DNA of 64,000 bases from Panacagrimonas sp963975245 (GCA_963975245.1 CAXBFJ010000002.1:310001-374000), one strand, 5' to 3'. Positions 1-9,512 are shown, counted from the stretch's first letter. Notes: generated from the sequence alone by a model not told the origin. Numbers and translations: made by a program.

Positions 1-21
1 GCAAGGTCGTTCGCCCTTGCC

Positions 22-993
22 TCAGGGCCGCTGGTCCAATTTTTTGCCGATGGCGTCCATCAGTAGCCCGCCAATGTCGGTGCCAAAGGCGGCATCAATT
101 TCGCGGGCGCAGGTCGGGCTGGTGACGTTGATCTCGGTCACGCAATGCCCGATGACATCCAGCCCCACAAACAACAGGCCGCGCCGGCGCAGTTCCGGGC
201 CGATCCGGCGGGCAATCTCCAGGTCCTCATTACTCAGGGGCCGGGCCTCGCCACGACCGCCAGCTGCCAGATTGCCGCGCGTCTCGCCGACGCTAGGGAT
301 GCGGGCCAGGCAGTAAGGCACGGGCTCACCATCGACCATCAGGATGCGCTTGTCGCCGTCAACAATCTCGGGAAGATATTTCTGCGCCACGATCATGCGC
401 TCACCCCGATTGCTGAGCTGCTCGATCACCGCACCGAGATTCAGCCCGTCGGCGCCCACGCGGAAAATGCCGCTGCCGCCCATGCCATCGAGCGGCTTGT
501 AGATCACATCGCGATGTTCTGCATGGAAAGCGCGCAGGGCCGCTTCATGGCGTGCAAACAGGGTGGGCGGCGCCAGGTCGGCAAACCAAGCGGTGAACAT
601 TTTTTCGTTGCAGTCGCGCAGGCTGTGCGGGGCATTGACCACCAGCGCGCCCTGTTCTTCAGCCCGCTCCAGGACATAAGTGCTGGCCACAAACTCCATG
701 TCGAAAGGCGGGTCCTTGCGCATGAGAATGGCGTCCAATTCTCCCAGCGGCAGCGTTCGGGGCTCGCCGCGCCACTCGAACCAGTTTTGGTTGTCGTCGA
801 AGACCTGCACGGCTCTCGATTGACCCAGGGCCGTGCCGTCGCGCACGTAGAGGTTGGACACTTCCATGTACTCGATCTGCCAGCCCTTTTTCTGGGCAGC
901 GAGCATCAAGGCCAGGCTGGTGTCTTTGTAGGGTTTGATGGCGGAAATCGGGTCCATGACGACACCGATGCGGCGCGGAGCGGGCTTATTCAT
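22..993 (-). CDS. gshB: Glutathione synthetase
   Basis: The 323-residue protein ligates glycine to gamma-glutamylcysteine with ATP, the second step of cytosolic glutathione synthesis. It begins with the GshB-type PRRIGVVMDPI segment and continues into an ATP-grasp fold. The nucleotide-binding stretch reads YKPLDGMGGSGIFRV (about residue 165). The metal/product-binding end reads EINVTSPTCAREID (about residue 290). Length is normal for the family, about 315-320. The ATG at 993 is used. The gene lies alone on the minus strand; gshA is 7 kb away, and gor is at 33-35 kb, so the glutathione genes are dispersed. The + strand ORF across it is a shadow. Confidence 0.96.
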   Translation of the reverse strand: MNKPAPRRIGVVMDPISAIKPYKDTSLALMLAAQKKGWQIEYMEVSNLYVRDGTALGQSRAVQVFDDNQNWFEWRGEPRTLPLGELDAILMRKDPPFDMEFVASTYVLERAEEQGALVVNAPHSLRDCNEKMFTAWFADLAPPTLFARHEAALRAFHAEHRDVIYKPLDGMGGSGIFRVGADGLNLGAVIEQLSNRGERMIVAQKYLPEIVDGDKRILMVDGEPVPYCLARIPSVGETRGNLAAGGRGEARPLSNEDLEIARRIGPELRRRGLLFVGLDVIGHCVTEINVTSPTCAREIDAAFGTDIGGLLMDAIGKKLDQRP

Positions 994-1236
994 GCGCTAA
1001 CTTTAATCGGGAACCTGCACTGGATGGGTGCCAGTGCCCGCACCGACGCAATTGCGACCAGCGACCGGGCATCAAGGCGTCGTTCCATGATCAGCCTGAA
1101 GATTGGATGTAAGCGAGCAGACAATGTGCATGGCGGCAGTTTCAAAACGGCCAGATTACGTACACTATGTCAATTGATCCGGCGCATTACGGTAATGGTG
1201 CGTTCCGGTGCCTAATCTGCGCGGGAGAGTTGCTAG

Positions 1237-3165
1237 ATGTCACGGCTGAACTGGTTACCCCTTTTGTTGGCGTTCGGACTGATTGCGTGCGAAGCCACTG
1301 ATTCTTCGGATCGCCTGCCCGGTGCTGACACGGACGAAGAGGAAGAAGAACTCACCGAGGCTCAGGAGCGCGCGGCATTGGGAGACTGGTCCGATTTGCT
1401 GGATTGGCCGATCGTGCCGATTCATTCTGTGCTGCTGCCCGATGGCCGCGTGCTGACCTATGGCTCCACGGTTGAAACCGGCGGCGGGCCGGAGGTGATC
1501 AGCGGCGGTTTGAGCTATGACATCTGGGATCCAACCGATCCCGATCCGGATGACGGGCACATGGTCCTGCCCAATTTCACCGGGACCGATATTTTCTGTA
1601 GCGCGCAGGTCGTGTTGCCGCAGCCGGATGCCGGCGTGCTCATTGCGGGCGGGGATACCTTCCCGCGTCGTGAGCCCACCCCGGACCCGGATGCAGACCC
1701 GGATGCGGCGGGAGAAGTACCGGAAGATGACGATGACGGCAATCAGGATTCCACCGTTCTCGACTATGCTGGGAATCAGGAGCTGACCACGGGCTCGACC
1801 ATGAACCGGGGTCGCTGGTATGGCACCGCTACTACTTTGGTTGATGGCACGGTCTATGTGCAGGGCGGGCGCAGTTTTTCACGGGTCAGCGGTGAAGATC
1901 TGCCCGAGATTCGTGGCCTGGACGGTATTTTCCGACTCCTGACGGGGGCCGATACGAGCGCCCTGCGTTACTACTACCCCCGCAATTTTGTCATGCCGGA
2001 CGGCACCCTGTTCGGGTTTGATACGCGCGGCACCATGTATCGTGTGGATACCAGCGGAACCGGTTCGGTCACCACATTGAGCCGGTTTGGCGCTGCCTAC
2101 CGCGGCGATGATTCCACCGCCGCCATGTTCCGGCCGGGGCGCATCCTTCAGTTTGGTGGCACCACTGTTGAAGATTCGGTGGAGCCGCGATCGCTGATCA
2201 TCGATGCCAATAGCGACACGCCGGTGCTCACGCGTTCCGGAGATCTGTCTTCACTGCGCCGGCTGGCAACCGCCACCATCCTGCCGAACGGAACGGTTCT
2301 GGCCACAGGCGGCAGCACCGTCTACAACAAGGTCATCGGTGTCAATAACAAGGCTGAAATCTGGGACCCCGTTACCGGTGAATGGACGCTGGGTGCCGCT
2401 CCCGAGAATCTGATTGATCCGCGTGAGAATCATCGTCTCTATCACTCCACCGCTCTGTTGCTGCCGGATGGTTCGGTTCTGGTCGGTGGCGGCGGACTGC
2501 CCGGGCCTTTTGCCCATGAAGACGCCGAGATCTATTACCCGTCTTATCTCTTCAATGCCGCCGGAAAGCGCGCGGCACGCCCTAGGGTCAGCGCTCCAGA
2601 TACGCTCAGTGTGGCACGCAATTTCCGCCTGACCTCCAGTGATGCCGTTCGGGTCACCTTGGTCAAAACCGGCTCCATGACCCACAACTGGAACATGGAC
2701 CAGCGCTTCATCGAGCTGCCGTTTACTCGGATAAACGCCAGTTCGCTGGATGTGCGTATGCCATCCAATATCGGCGAAGTGCCTCCGGGCTACTACATGC
2801 TGTTTGCGCACAACGCGGCGGGCGTGCCGTCTTTGGGCAAGATCGTTTTCATCAACGTTGCCCCCACACCTGATCCCGCGCAGGACCCGGTCATCGTGCC
2901 CCTGGACTATCGTTCCAACGCACTCGGGGTTGCTCAGAATGTGCTGGTAGAGGCCAGCGACCCCGCTGGCGATGCGCTGAACTTTGCCGCCGCCGGCTTG
3001 CCGCCAGGGGTCAGCCTGACACCGGTCAGCGCAACGCGAGCCCGACTCAGCGGCACGCCCAGCGCAGCCGGAAGCTACGACGTGGTGGTCACCGCCAGTG
3101 ACGGAGAGCGCACGTCCTCCAGTAATTTTGTCTGGACCATCCGGCCCGCTGCTTCCACGCCCTAG
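1237..3165 (+). CDS. Copper-radical-oxidase-like (galactose/glyoxal oxidase family) lipoprotein
   Basis: This 642-residue secreted protein starts with a lipoprotein signal (LLLAFGLIAC, lipid Cys18) followed by a very acidic stretch. The body is a kelch-type beta propeller ending in a DUF1929-like domain (about 450-545) and a C-terminal putative Ig domain (about 550-640, LPPGVSLTP and LSGTPSAAGSY). Residues that make the copper and Tyr-Cys cofactor in galactose and glyoxal oxidases all seem present: Cys121 (TDIFCSAQ), Tyr195 (GRWYGTA), Tyr402-His403 (RLYHSTALL) and His483 (MTHNWN). An oxidase that makes H2O2 from alcohols or aldehydes outside the cytoplasm is therefore likely; the substrate is unknown. 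An unusual Asp/Pro-rich insert lies near residues 145-170. A good ribosome site (GGGAGAG) sits 8 bases before the ATG. Confidence 0.8.
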   Translation: MSRLNWLPLLLAFGLIACEATDSSDRLPGADTDEEEEELTEAQERAALGDWSDLLDWPIVPIHSVLLPDGRVLTYGSTVETGGGPEVISGGLSYDIWDPTDPDPDDGHMVLPNFTGTDIFCSAQVVLPQPDAGVLIAGGDTFPRREPTPDPDADPDAAGEVPEDDDDGNQDSTVLDYAGNQELTTGSTMNRGRWYGTATTLVDGTVYVQGGRSFSRVSGEDLPEIRGLDGIFRLLTGADTSALRYYYPRNFVMPDGTLFGFDTRGTMYRVDTSGTGSVTTLSRFGAAYRGDDSTAAMFRPGRILQFGGTTVEDSVEPRSLIIDANSDTPVLTRSGDLSSLRRLATATILPNGTVLATGGSTVYNKVIGVNNKAEIWDPVTGEWTLGAAPENLIDPRENHRLYHSTALLLPDGSVLVGGGGLPGPFAHEDAEIYYPSYLFNAAGKRAARPRVSAPDTLSVARNFRLTSSDAVRVTLVKTGSMTHNWNMDQRFIELPFTRINASSLDVRMPSNIGEVPPGYYMLFAHNAAGVPSLGKIVFINVAPTPDPAQDPVIVPLDYRSNALGVAQNVLVEASDPAGDALNFAAAGLPPGVSLTPVSATRARLSGTPSAAGSYDVVVTASDGERTSSSNFVWTIRPAASTP

Positions 3166-3180
3166 GGCATTCATGAATTT

Positions 3181-3206
3181 CCGCACAGCAAATTTTTGCT
3201 GTGCGG
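3181..3206 (+). terminator. Hairpin after the oxidase gene
   Basis: A perfect 12-bp stem (CCGCACAGCAAA pairing with TTTGCTGTGCGG) has a two-base TT between its arms. It starts 15 bases after the stop codon of the oxidase gene. It is followed only by GTTT, so the U-run is weak; this is a probable but imperfect intrinsic terminator. Confidence 0.5.
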
Positions 3207-3301
3207 GTTTGCTGCCGCTCATAAGCGCAGCAATGCCGTTTGGTGCATCTTGTGCATGGCGCGCGAGGATGACGGCCTAGGGTTGCCCTGAGATATCAAT
3301 C

Positions 3302-3327
3302 AATAATCGGCCGAAAGGTCGATTATT
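3302..3327 (+). other. GAAA-capped hairpin upstream of the small lipoprotein gene
   Basis: An 11-bp stem (AATAATCGGCC with GGTCGATTATT, one G-T wobble) is closed by a GAAA tetraloop and followed by TTGTATAG. It sits 45 bases before the next start codon. It could be a second terminator, a 5' leader structure, or part of a promoter; the sequence does not decide between them. Confidence 0.35.
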
Positions 3328-3371
3328 TTGTATAGTTCGCCTTCAGGGGTAATCAATCAGGGACGTGAGCC

Positions 3372-3749
3372 ATGGCATTCAAACTTCCAGCCGGAGCGCT
3401 GGCTCTTTCCTTCGCCGCAGTGACGGCCTCCTTTTCCTTGGCTGCATGCGAGCGCCCCCGGTCAGACAGTGCGCCGGATGTCGTGACGTCTCAGGCCGAG
3501 TCACGTTTATTCATTGACCCTGATACTGGGAACCGGCGTGCGCCGACCCCCGAGGAGCGTGCCGCGATGAGTGCGCCGGCCTCGAAAGCAGCTGCTGCCG
3601 GTCAACACGCGGATTCGGCAGGTGCCGAAATCCCGCTGCCGGGCGGCGGAGTCCTGATTCCCCTCGGGCCGGAGGTCATGAGCCAGCACCGCTATCGGCG
3701 CAATGCAGATGGCAGTGTCAGCCAAGGAGGCCACAGCGATGCCGAATAA
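3372..3749 (+). CDS. Small lipoprotein, possibly post-PEP-CTERM-1-like
   Basis: This 125-residue protein has a signal peptide ending in a lipobox (FSLAAC, Cys26), so it is probably a membrane-anchored lipoprotein. The mature part contains FIDPDTGNRRAPTPEERAAM and a Gly-rich end (PGGGVLIPLGPEV). That pattern resembles small proteins annotated with a post-PEP-CTERM-1 domain, but this match is from memory and is uncertain. Its last 11 bases overlap the start of the next gene, whose ribosome site lies inside it, so the two are translationally coupled. No enzymatic motif is visible. Confidence 0.65.
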   Translation: MAFKLPAGALALSFAAVTASFSLAACERPRSDSAPDVVTSQAESRLFIDPDTGNRRAPTPEERAAMSAPASKAAAAGQHADSAGAEIPLPGGGVLIPLGPEVMSQHRYRRNADGSVSQGGHSDAE

Positions 3750-6700
3750 ATTTCGCAAAGCAGGGTTTCTCTCATTTGTGGCAGCGGCTCTTTTCAGCGT
3801 GCAGAGCCAGGCCGCAGTCACGTTCTCCATCGTCAATCAGGACAACCCGGGCGAAGGCTTCAACGATCCCAGTGCGCCTCTGCTGCCCGCGCCGGGCAAC
3901 GACACGGCCGCGACCCTGGGTGAGCAGCGACTCAATGCGTTCCAGTTTGCCGCAGATCTGTGGGCAGCCAAGCTGGATAACGTTGGCGCCGGCGATATCA
4001 CGGTGGTGGTCAACGCCACGTTCGCACCATCCAGCTGCTCCCAGACCAGCGGCAATCTGGGCAGTGCTGGACCTACTGGTGTGGCGGTAGGTTTCGCCAG
4101 TGCTCCCGACCCGAATGTTCGCTACGTTCGTGCTCTGGCCAAGGCTCTAGGCGCGCCCATTGGTGGAGGCGCAGACATGAGCGCCAACTTCAATGGCGAC
4201 ATAGATCGCAACCCCAACTGCTTCGGTGACGGAAGCACGATTTCGACCAACTGGTATTACGGTCTCGATGGCGTACCGGAGTCAGGCACCATCGATTTCC
4301 TGACCGTGGTGTTGCATGAGATCGGGCACGGCATCGGCTTTCTGACGCTGGTCAACGGAAGTACGGGTGCCCTCAGTGGTGGGCAAGTGGATTCGTTCAC
4401 CCTGAACCTATTCGATGTTGACGCTGGCCTGGCATGGAAAGACATGAGCAATGCCCAGCGTCTGGCGTCCATTACCAACACGGGCGGGCTGGTCTGGACG
4501 GGTTCGCAGGCCGCTGGGCCGGGACTCTCGGAATTCATTGGCGGTGTGCGCGATGGTCGTCCGCGCATCTATGCGCCAAATCCGCGCGAATCGGGTTCTT
4601 CGACCTCGCACTGGGATACCGCTGCATCTCCCAACACGATCATGGAGCCCTTTGAGACCGGCGATAACCGCGTGGTGCAGACCCTGGGCGTGGAAGTCTG
4701 CGCCATGGCCGATATTGGTTGGCCACTGGCGCCGGGTGTCAGTTGCCCTGATCAGATCGTCCGGCCCTCGGCAACTGTCGGCAATGGAACGCCGGCGAGC
4801 TGTACGGAGGCCGCCTTGCAAAGCGCGGTCGGTGCCGGTGATGGCCTACTGGTCAAGTTTGACTGTGGCGCGCTGCCGCACACCATCGCCCTGAGTTCGC
4901 CAATCAGTTTTACCGGCGGCTTCAATGAACTCGATGGCGGTGGAAAGATCACCCTCGATGGTGGCGGCAGTACCCGCGTCATCAGCAATTCCAGTGGCGA
5001 CAGTCGGCTGGTCTTGCGTGAAATCACCATCGCCAACGGCTTCAACGGTTCACTCGGTGGTGGCGTCAATAACTCCGGAACGGTCAGCGTCATCGACAGC
5101 CGTTTCTCGGGCAATACAGCTAGTGCCGGCGGCGCGATCATCAATGCCAGCACCGGGGCTGATCTGAATATTGTTCGCTCGCTGTTTTCAGACAATCTGG
5201 CCAATGCAGGCGGCGCAACCTATAACTTCGGCGCGCAGCTGACCATTGTGAACTCGACCTTTTCGGGCAACAGCGCCAACCAGATTGGCGGGGCGCTTTA
5301 CGAAGATTCAGGTTCGCGCGACACGCAGACAATCATTCGCAACAGCACCTTTTCTGGAAACAACTCGCCGATTGGCAGCATTGCGCTCGAAGGGGGTGGG
5401 TCGGTACAGCTGATCAACAGCCTGTTCTCTGGCAATGCCTCCGGCGTGGTTTGCGACAGCGATACACCGGGCAGCCTGTTCGCTGACCGCATCAACCTGG
5501 ATACGGATGGAAGCTGCGCGGCCCTCGCGGGCAGTGGCTTTATCACTGACGCCAATCCGGGTCTGGATGTGCTGGCGGACAATGGCGGCCCAACGCAGAC
5601 CGTGGCTTTGCTCGATGGCTCACCTGCCATCGACGCGGCCGATCCGGATCGTTGTACTTATCACCCGGTGGGCGATGTCGACCAGCGTGGCCAGTCACGC
5701 GCTCCGGCACTGCGCTGCGACATTGGTGCGTTCGAATTGCAGCCAGACGCTGCGCGCATGGTGCAGCTGCCGGACATCAACGCCAATGGTTATCGGGATA
5801 GCGCGATCGCCTTCCGCAGTTCGGCTGGTGACGCGGTAATCCGCGTCATTGACGGGCTCGACGGCAGCGAGATCGCAGAGCGCACGTTTGCCCTCGACTC
5901 GCAAATCGTTGCGATGGACACCGTGCCGGACCAGTCCGGAGATGGCTTCGATGACATCGTTGTCCTGACGCAAACCCCGACAGGCCTGCGCAGCTACATC
6001 ATCAACTCACTGTCCGGGTCCGGCCTGCGATCAATTGGCTTCAACATTGGCGCGGCCACCGGCATGGCGGTGCTGAACAATGTGCAGGGTGAGGCTGCAA
6101 TTCTGGTTGCAGCATTCGATGCCAGCCTGGGGCGCTATCGCGCCTCGATCAAGAGTGCGGAAACAGGCCAGTTCATCGGTGCCACCCGCATCAACTTCAA
6201 TCCTGATTTCGACTTGCTGGATTTTGAAGCGCTGAATATCAGCGGCACGCCTTCGATGGTTCTGCTAGTGCGCAACGAGGCAACGGGTGCGCTCTTCGCC
6301 CATATCCGAAGCGCTGTTGACGGATCACTGACGGACAATATTCCTTTTGCTCGCACTTACAGCGACGTGATTGATCTGGAAGTGAGCGAGGACATCGACG
6401 GTGCCGGCACTGCTGCACTGGTCACGTTACAGCGTCACCCCGGCATTGATCGCGTGATTTCGCAGGTGCGCAATGCCGCATCAGGCGCCTTGATCCGCAA
6501 CGTGGTCTGGCAATCTGGCTACGACTACTTTGGCCTGGAACTGTTCGACTTCAGCATCGACGGCAACGCAACCCACGATGCTGCAGCGCTGCGTGTTCGT
6601 AATGGGCTGTATGACGCTCAGCTCAAGGATATGTCGACCAATGTCAGCCTTCCGAATCGTCCGGTTTTCGGCCGCCTGTCAGTGCCTCAGGACTTCGCGG

Positions 6701-6837
6701 TAGCGGGCAACGCCAACCCTGGCGGAGACAATTTCGCCAATGCGCTGGGTCTGGACAGTATCCAGCGCATCGTCATGCAATCCCGGACCGTGCCCGGAAA
6801 TGCGGTGGCCTCTCCGGTGGAGACCATCGTCCCCTAA
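3739..6837 (+). CDS. Secreted HExxH metalloprotease-like protein with beta-helix/choice-of-anchor Q region
   Basis: The start is the ATG at 3739, chosen because AAGGAGG lies 8 bases upstream and a signal peptide follows (residues 1-25, ending SVQSQA). The 1032-residue product has an N-terminal protease-like domain with HEIGHGIGF at residues 193-201 (His193, Glu194, His197). The third metzincin His is missing, so another third metal ligand would be needed. Residues about 350-660 form short Gly/Asn/Ser repeats of right-handed beta-helix type (FSGN repeats), ending in a choice-of-anchor Q motif (NGGPTQTVALLDGSPAID). The C-terminal third resembles FG-GAP-like repeats (DINANGYRDSA). It probably acts on the cell surface or is secreted. 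No PEP-CTERM or autotransporter end is visible. It is coupled to the small lipoprotein upstream. Confidence 0.78.
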   Translation: MPNKFRKAGFLSFVAAALFSVQSQAAVTFSIVNQDNPGEGFNDPSAPLLPAPGNDTAATLGEQRLNAFQFAADLWAAKLDNVGAGDITVVVNATFAPSSCSQTSGNLGSAGPTGVAVGFASAPDPNVRYVRALAKALGAPIGGGADMSANFNGDIDRNPNCFGDGSTISTNWYYGLDGVPESGTIDFLTVVLHEIGHGIGFLTLVNGSTGALSGGQVDSFTLNLFDVDAGLAWKDMSNAQRLASITNTGGLVWTGSQAAGPGLSEFIGGVRDGRPRIYAPNPRESGSSTSHWDTAASPNTIMEPFETGDNRVVQTLGVEVCAMADIGWPLAPGVSCPDQIVRPSATVGNGTPASCTEAALQSAVGAGDGLLVKFDCGALPHTIALSSPISFTGGFNELDGGGKITLDGGGSTRVISNSSGDSRLVLREITIANGFNGSLGGGVNNSGTVSVIDSRFSGNTASAGGAIINASTGADLNIVRSLFSDNLANAGGATYNFGAQLTIVNSTFSGNSANQIGGALYEDSGSRDTQTIIRNSTFSGNNSPIGSIALEGGGSVQLINSLFSGNASGVVCDSDTPGSLFADRINLDTDGSCAALAGSGFITDANPGLDVLADNGGPTQTVALLDGSPAIDAADPDRCTYHPVGDVDQRGQSRAPALRCDIGAFELQPDAARMVQLPDINANGYRDSAIAFRSSAGDAVIRVIDGLDGSEIAERTFALDSQIVAMDTVPDQSGDGFDDIVVLTQTPTGLRSYIINSLSGSGLRSIGFNIGAATGMAVLNNVQGEAAILVAAFDASLGRYRASIKSAETGQFIGATRINFNPDFDLLDFEALNISGTPSMVLLVRNEATGALFAHIRSAVDGSLTDNIPFARTYSDVIDLEVSEDIDGAGTAALVTLQRHPGIDRVISQVRNAASGALIRNVVWQSGYDYFGLELFDFSIDGNATHDAAALRVRNGLYDAQLKDMSTNVSLPNRPVFGRLSVPQDFAVAGNANPGGDNFANALGLDSIQRIVMQSRTVPGNAVASPVETIVP

Positions 6838-6879
6838 TGCTGGCACTGGGTATCGTGTCCGGAGTACCCGGCTCGGTGC

Positions 6880-7503
6880 TCAGCTCAGCAGGGACAGCAG
6901 CGTCTGGAAGGAAAGGTAGAAGCCCGTGATGCTGAGCATCACGGCGCCGATCTGCCGAGGCCATCGACTGTGCCTGAGCTGTGACAGGGCATTACCGCCT
7001 CGGACGGCGAGCCAGGCATAAGCCGCCTTGACCCCGGCTATGACCATCGTCGCCAGCGCAATCACGACGCCGGCCTGATAGGCGCCCACTTGATGCATGT
7101 CCAGGAAAGTGGGTAGCAGGCCCGCATAGAAGAAGATGGCTCTGGGGTCCGCCAGGGTGATCAGAAAGCCGCCCAGCAAGCCAGAGGCCGTTACCGATGC
7201 GCGGCCAGGCGCCGCATCGGGTCGGGCCCACCAGAGTTGCACCGCAAGCCAGAACAGATACGACGCCGCCAATAGCTTGACGATCACGAACGCGGAGCCA
7301 TAACGCTGGGCCATCCAGCTCAGACCGGTGACGGCGATCAGGATGAAGACAATGTCGGCCAGGATGATGCCGACAATCAGCGGCAAGGCTGCGCGAAAGC
7401 CGCCGGCTAATGCGCGGCTGATGACCAGCGCATCACTCGGTCCAGGAATGATGGACAGGGCCAACATGGTGGCCCCCATGGCAAGCAGACTTTCCAGGGA
7501 CAT
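6880..7503 (-). CDS. LysE/RhtB family amino-acid exporter
   Basis: A 207-residue inner-membrane protein with about six hydrophobic helices. It begins with the typical LysE-family start (ALSIIPGPSDALVISRALAGG), including the conserved PGP near residue 20 and the following G-rich turn. Such carriers export amino acids or related metabolites by proton exchange; the substrate cannot be told from sequence. It lies 51 bases downstream of gshA on the same strand, so it may be co-transcribed, which would make export of a gamma-glutamyl or cysteine-related compound conceivable, but that is inference. No clear ribosome site was seen before the ATG at 7503. Confidence 0.88.
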   Translation of the reverse strand: MSLESLLAMGATMLALSIIPGPSDALVISRALAGGFRAALPLIVGIILADIVFILIAVTGLSWMAQRYGSAFVIVKLLAASYLFWLAVQLWWARPDAAPGRASVTASGLLGGFLITLADPRAIFFYAGLLPTFLDMHQVGAYQAGVVIALATMVIAGVKAAYAWLAVRGGNALSQLRHSRWPRQIGAVMLSITGFYLSFQTLLSLLS

Positions 7504-7554
7504 GACAGAGGTCGTTTAGCGGAGGTCGCGACCGGCTGGCCGCGACACGACGCC

Positions 7555-8853
7555 TCAGCCGCCTTTGCCCGCCAGCCCGGCGATTTCGCGGGCCGCTGCC
7601 ACCGCCGCCAGGCGCGCAACCACGCCGTAAGCATAGAACTGATTCGGCGCCGCATCGGGTGCCAGATCCAGCTCGGGGTGGCTGCAGGTGCTCTCGAAGG
7701 GCATGGGCTTGAAACTCATGCCGGGGGCATTGAGGTTTTCCTGATTGCTGCGCTTCTCGTTGACCCGGTAGAAGCCGCCGACTACACAGCGATCAATCAT
7801 GTACACCACCGGCTCGGCCGAGTGCTTGTCCGGCCCCCAGGTCTCGAAGGTGTGCACGCCTTCCTGGATGATCGCGCCGGTCACGTCACGGCCTTCCTTG
7901 GCAGAGGCCATGTGTGTTCGCGCCTTGCGATTCATCTCGCGCACATCATCTGCCGAGCGCACGGTCATGACGCCCATGCCATAGGTGCCGGCATCGGCCT
8001 TGATGATGACGAAAGGTTCTTCCTTAATGCCGTATTCCGCATACTTCTCAGCGATGTCTTCGAGCAGCAGCTCGACGTTGCTGACCAGGCAATCTTCGCC
8101 CTCGCGTTTCATGAAGTTGATCTGGCCGCAGTTGCGGAACAGAGGGGCGACCCACCAGGGGTCGATCTCGGCCACTTTGGCAAAATCGCTGGCGGTATCG
8201 CGGTAATAGCCAAAATGCTGCGTCTTGAGCCGCGCATGCCAGCCTGCTTCCAGCGGGGGCGCGATGGACTGATCAATGCCCTCGAGAATCGGCGGGATGC
8301 CGGAAGACAGATCGTTGTTGAGCAGCACCACGCAGGGCCGGAAATCACCCACGCGGATTTCGTCGCCGTGACGCTCAATGGGCTCAAACACCAGTTCGCG
8401 TCCAGAAATATCCAGCTTGATCGTGGTCGCTTCCTTGATCTCCGGGATCAGGGTGCCGATGCGCAGGTGATAACCGGCGGACTGGATCATGTCTGCCAGA
8501 TCAGCCACGTTCTCCAGATAGAAGCGGTTGCGTGTGTGATTCTCAGGAATCAGCAGGACACGGGTACAGGTCTGGTGCGTGCGCTCGACGGCGGTCTGGA
8601 TCGCCTGCGTGCAGACCGACTTGAACTCAGGGTTCAGATTGTTGAAGCCGCCAGGAAACAGGTTGGTGTCCACCGGGGCCAGTTTGAAGCCGGCATTGCG
8701 CAGATCAGTGGAGCAGTAAAAGGGTGGCGGCGTCTCCATCCATTGCTTACGAAACCAGGCTTCAATATCTGCGCTGCGTGCGATCAACTGCTGTTCAAAA
8801 CGAAGCAGCGGCGAGGTCTTTGTGGATGTCGCGGGCTGGGTTGTGTCGGGCAT
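7555..8853 (-). CDS. gshA: Glutamate-cysteine ligase, proteobacterial (Acidithiobacillus) type
   Basis: The 432-residue protein matches the GshA subfamily first described in Acidithiobacillus, which is unrelated in length to the E. coli enzyme (518 residues). It joins glutamate to cysteine with ATP, the first and limiting step of glutathione synthesis. Recognisable stretches are FPGGFNNLNPEFKSVC (about residue 66), IKADAGTYGMGVMTV (about 275) and the C-terminal DAAPNQFYAYGVVARLA. It is complete from ATG to stop. gshB (22-993) encodes the next step but is separated by the secreted-protein block. A 407-aa open frame on the opposite strand is a shadow. Confidence 0.93.
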   Translation of the reverse strand: MPDTTQPATSTKTSPLLRFEQQLIARSADIEAWFRKQWMETPPPFYCSTDLRNAGFKLAPVDTNLFPGGFNNLNPEFKSVCTQAIQTAVERTHQTCTRVLLIPENHTRNRFYLENVADLADMIQSAGYHLRIGTLIPEIKEATTIKLDISGRELVFEPIERHGDEIRVGDFRPCVVLLNNDLSSGIPPILEGIDQSIAPPLEAGWHARLKTQHFGYYRDTASDFAKVAEIDPWWVAPLFRNCGQINFMKREGEDCLVSNVELLLEDIAEKYAEYGIKEEPFVIIKADAGTYGMGVMTVRSADDVREMNRKARTHMASAKEGRDVTGAIIQEGVHTFETWGPDKHSAEPVVYMIDRCVVGGFYRVNEKRSNQENLNAPGMSFKPMPFESTCSHPELDLAPDAAPNQFYAYGVVARLAAVAAAREIAGLAGKGG

Positions 8854-9131
8854 GATGATGAGGGTGCCATTTGGAGTTCGGTCGTACCTGTCGTCACCTG
8901 ATCACTTGCGCTGGTGCCGGGAGATCGTCACCCGCGCGGCGGGCAGAACAACAATGTCGACCTCAGGCCGTGCGCATGCAATGGCGCGACAGAAGCGTAG
9001 GTTATCAGTCCGCGAGATGTGCGCCGGGGTCGGGGTATGCTAAATAACGAGGCAGTCGGGCGCGATCACACATTCGGGATCAGCACGGACTGCACCATCG
9101 CAGGAAATGCTGACAAGCAAGGGGACGTTGA

Positions 9132-9512
9132 GTGTCTACAGAGGCAGCGGCAAAGATCATGGTGATCGATGACAGTCAGACCATCCGGCGCACGGCGGAA
9201 ACGCTGCTGGCAAAGGAAGGGTTCACTGTCTTTACGGCTCAGGACGGATTCGAAGCCCTCGCGCGCATTGCTGATCACCAGCCAGACCTTATTTTCATTG
9301 ACATCATGATGCCGCGGCTGGACGGCTATCAGGCCTGCGCCCTGATCAAGGCCAATCCCCGCTATGGCAAGACACCGGTGATCATGCTGTCTTCCAAGGA
9401 CGGATTATTTGACCGCGCGCGGGGCCGGATTGTGGGTTCGGATGCCTATCTGACCAAGCCGTTCACGCGCGATGAACTACTCGGAGCCGTGCGTACCCAT
9501 CTCAAGAAATGA
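9132..9512 (+). CDS. pilG: Twitching-motility response regulator PilG
   Basis: A 126-residue single CheY-like receiver domain. Features are the acidic pocket in MVIDDSQTIRR, phosphoacceptor Asp in FIDIMMPRLDGYQ, and the conserved Lys in YLTKPF. The segments MVIDDSQTIRRTAETLL and IMLSSKDGLFDRARGRIVGSD match PilG rather than PilH of Pseudomonas. PilG is the output of the Pil-Chp system that promotes type IV pilus extension and cAMP signalling. The start is GTG with AAGGGG 7 bases upstream. Its stop overlaps the pilI start (ATGA). It is the first gene of a four-gene operon. Confidence 0.93.
   Translation: MSTEAAAKIMVIDDSQTIRRTAETLLAKEGFTVFTAQDGFEALARIADHQPDLIFIDIMMPRLDGYQACALIKANPRYGKTPVIMLSSKDGLFDRARGRIVGSDAYLTKPFTRDELLGAVRTHLKK

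Noticed and set aside
145..1215. Long + strand open frame of 356 codons
   Set aside because: It lies opposite gshB, has no family resemblance or ribosome site and reads as an antisense shadow.
7678..8901. 407-codon + strand open frame across gshA
   Set aside because: It is antisense to a well-conserved gene; His/Gln-rich content is typical of shadow frames in GC-rich DNA.
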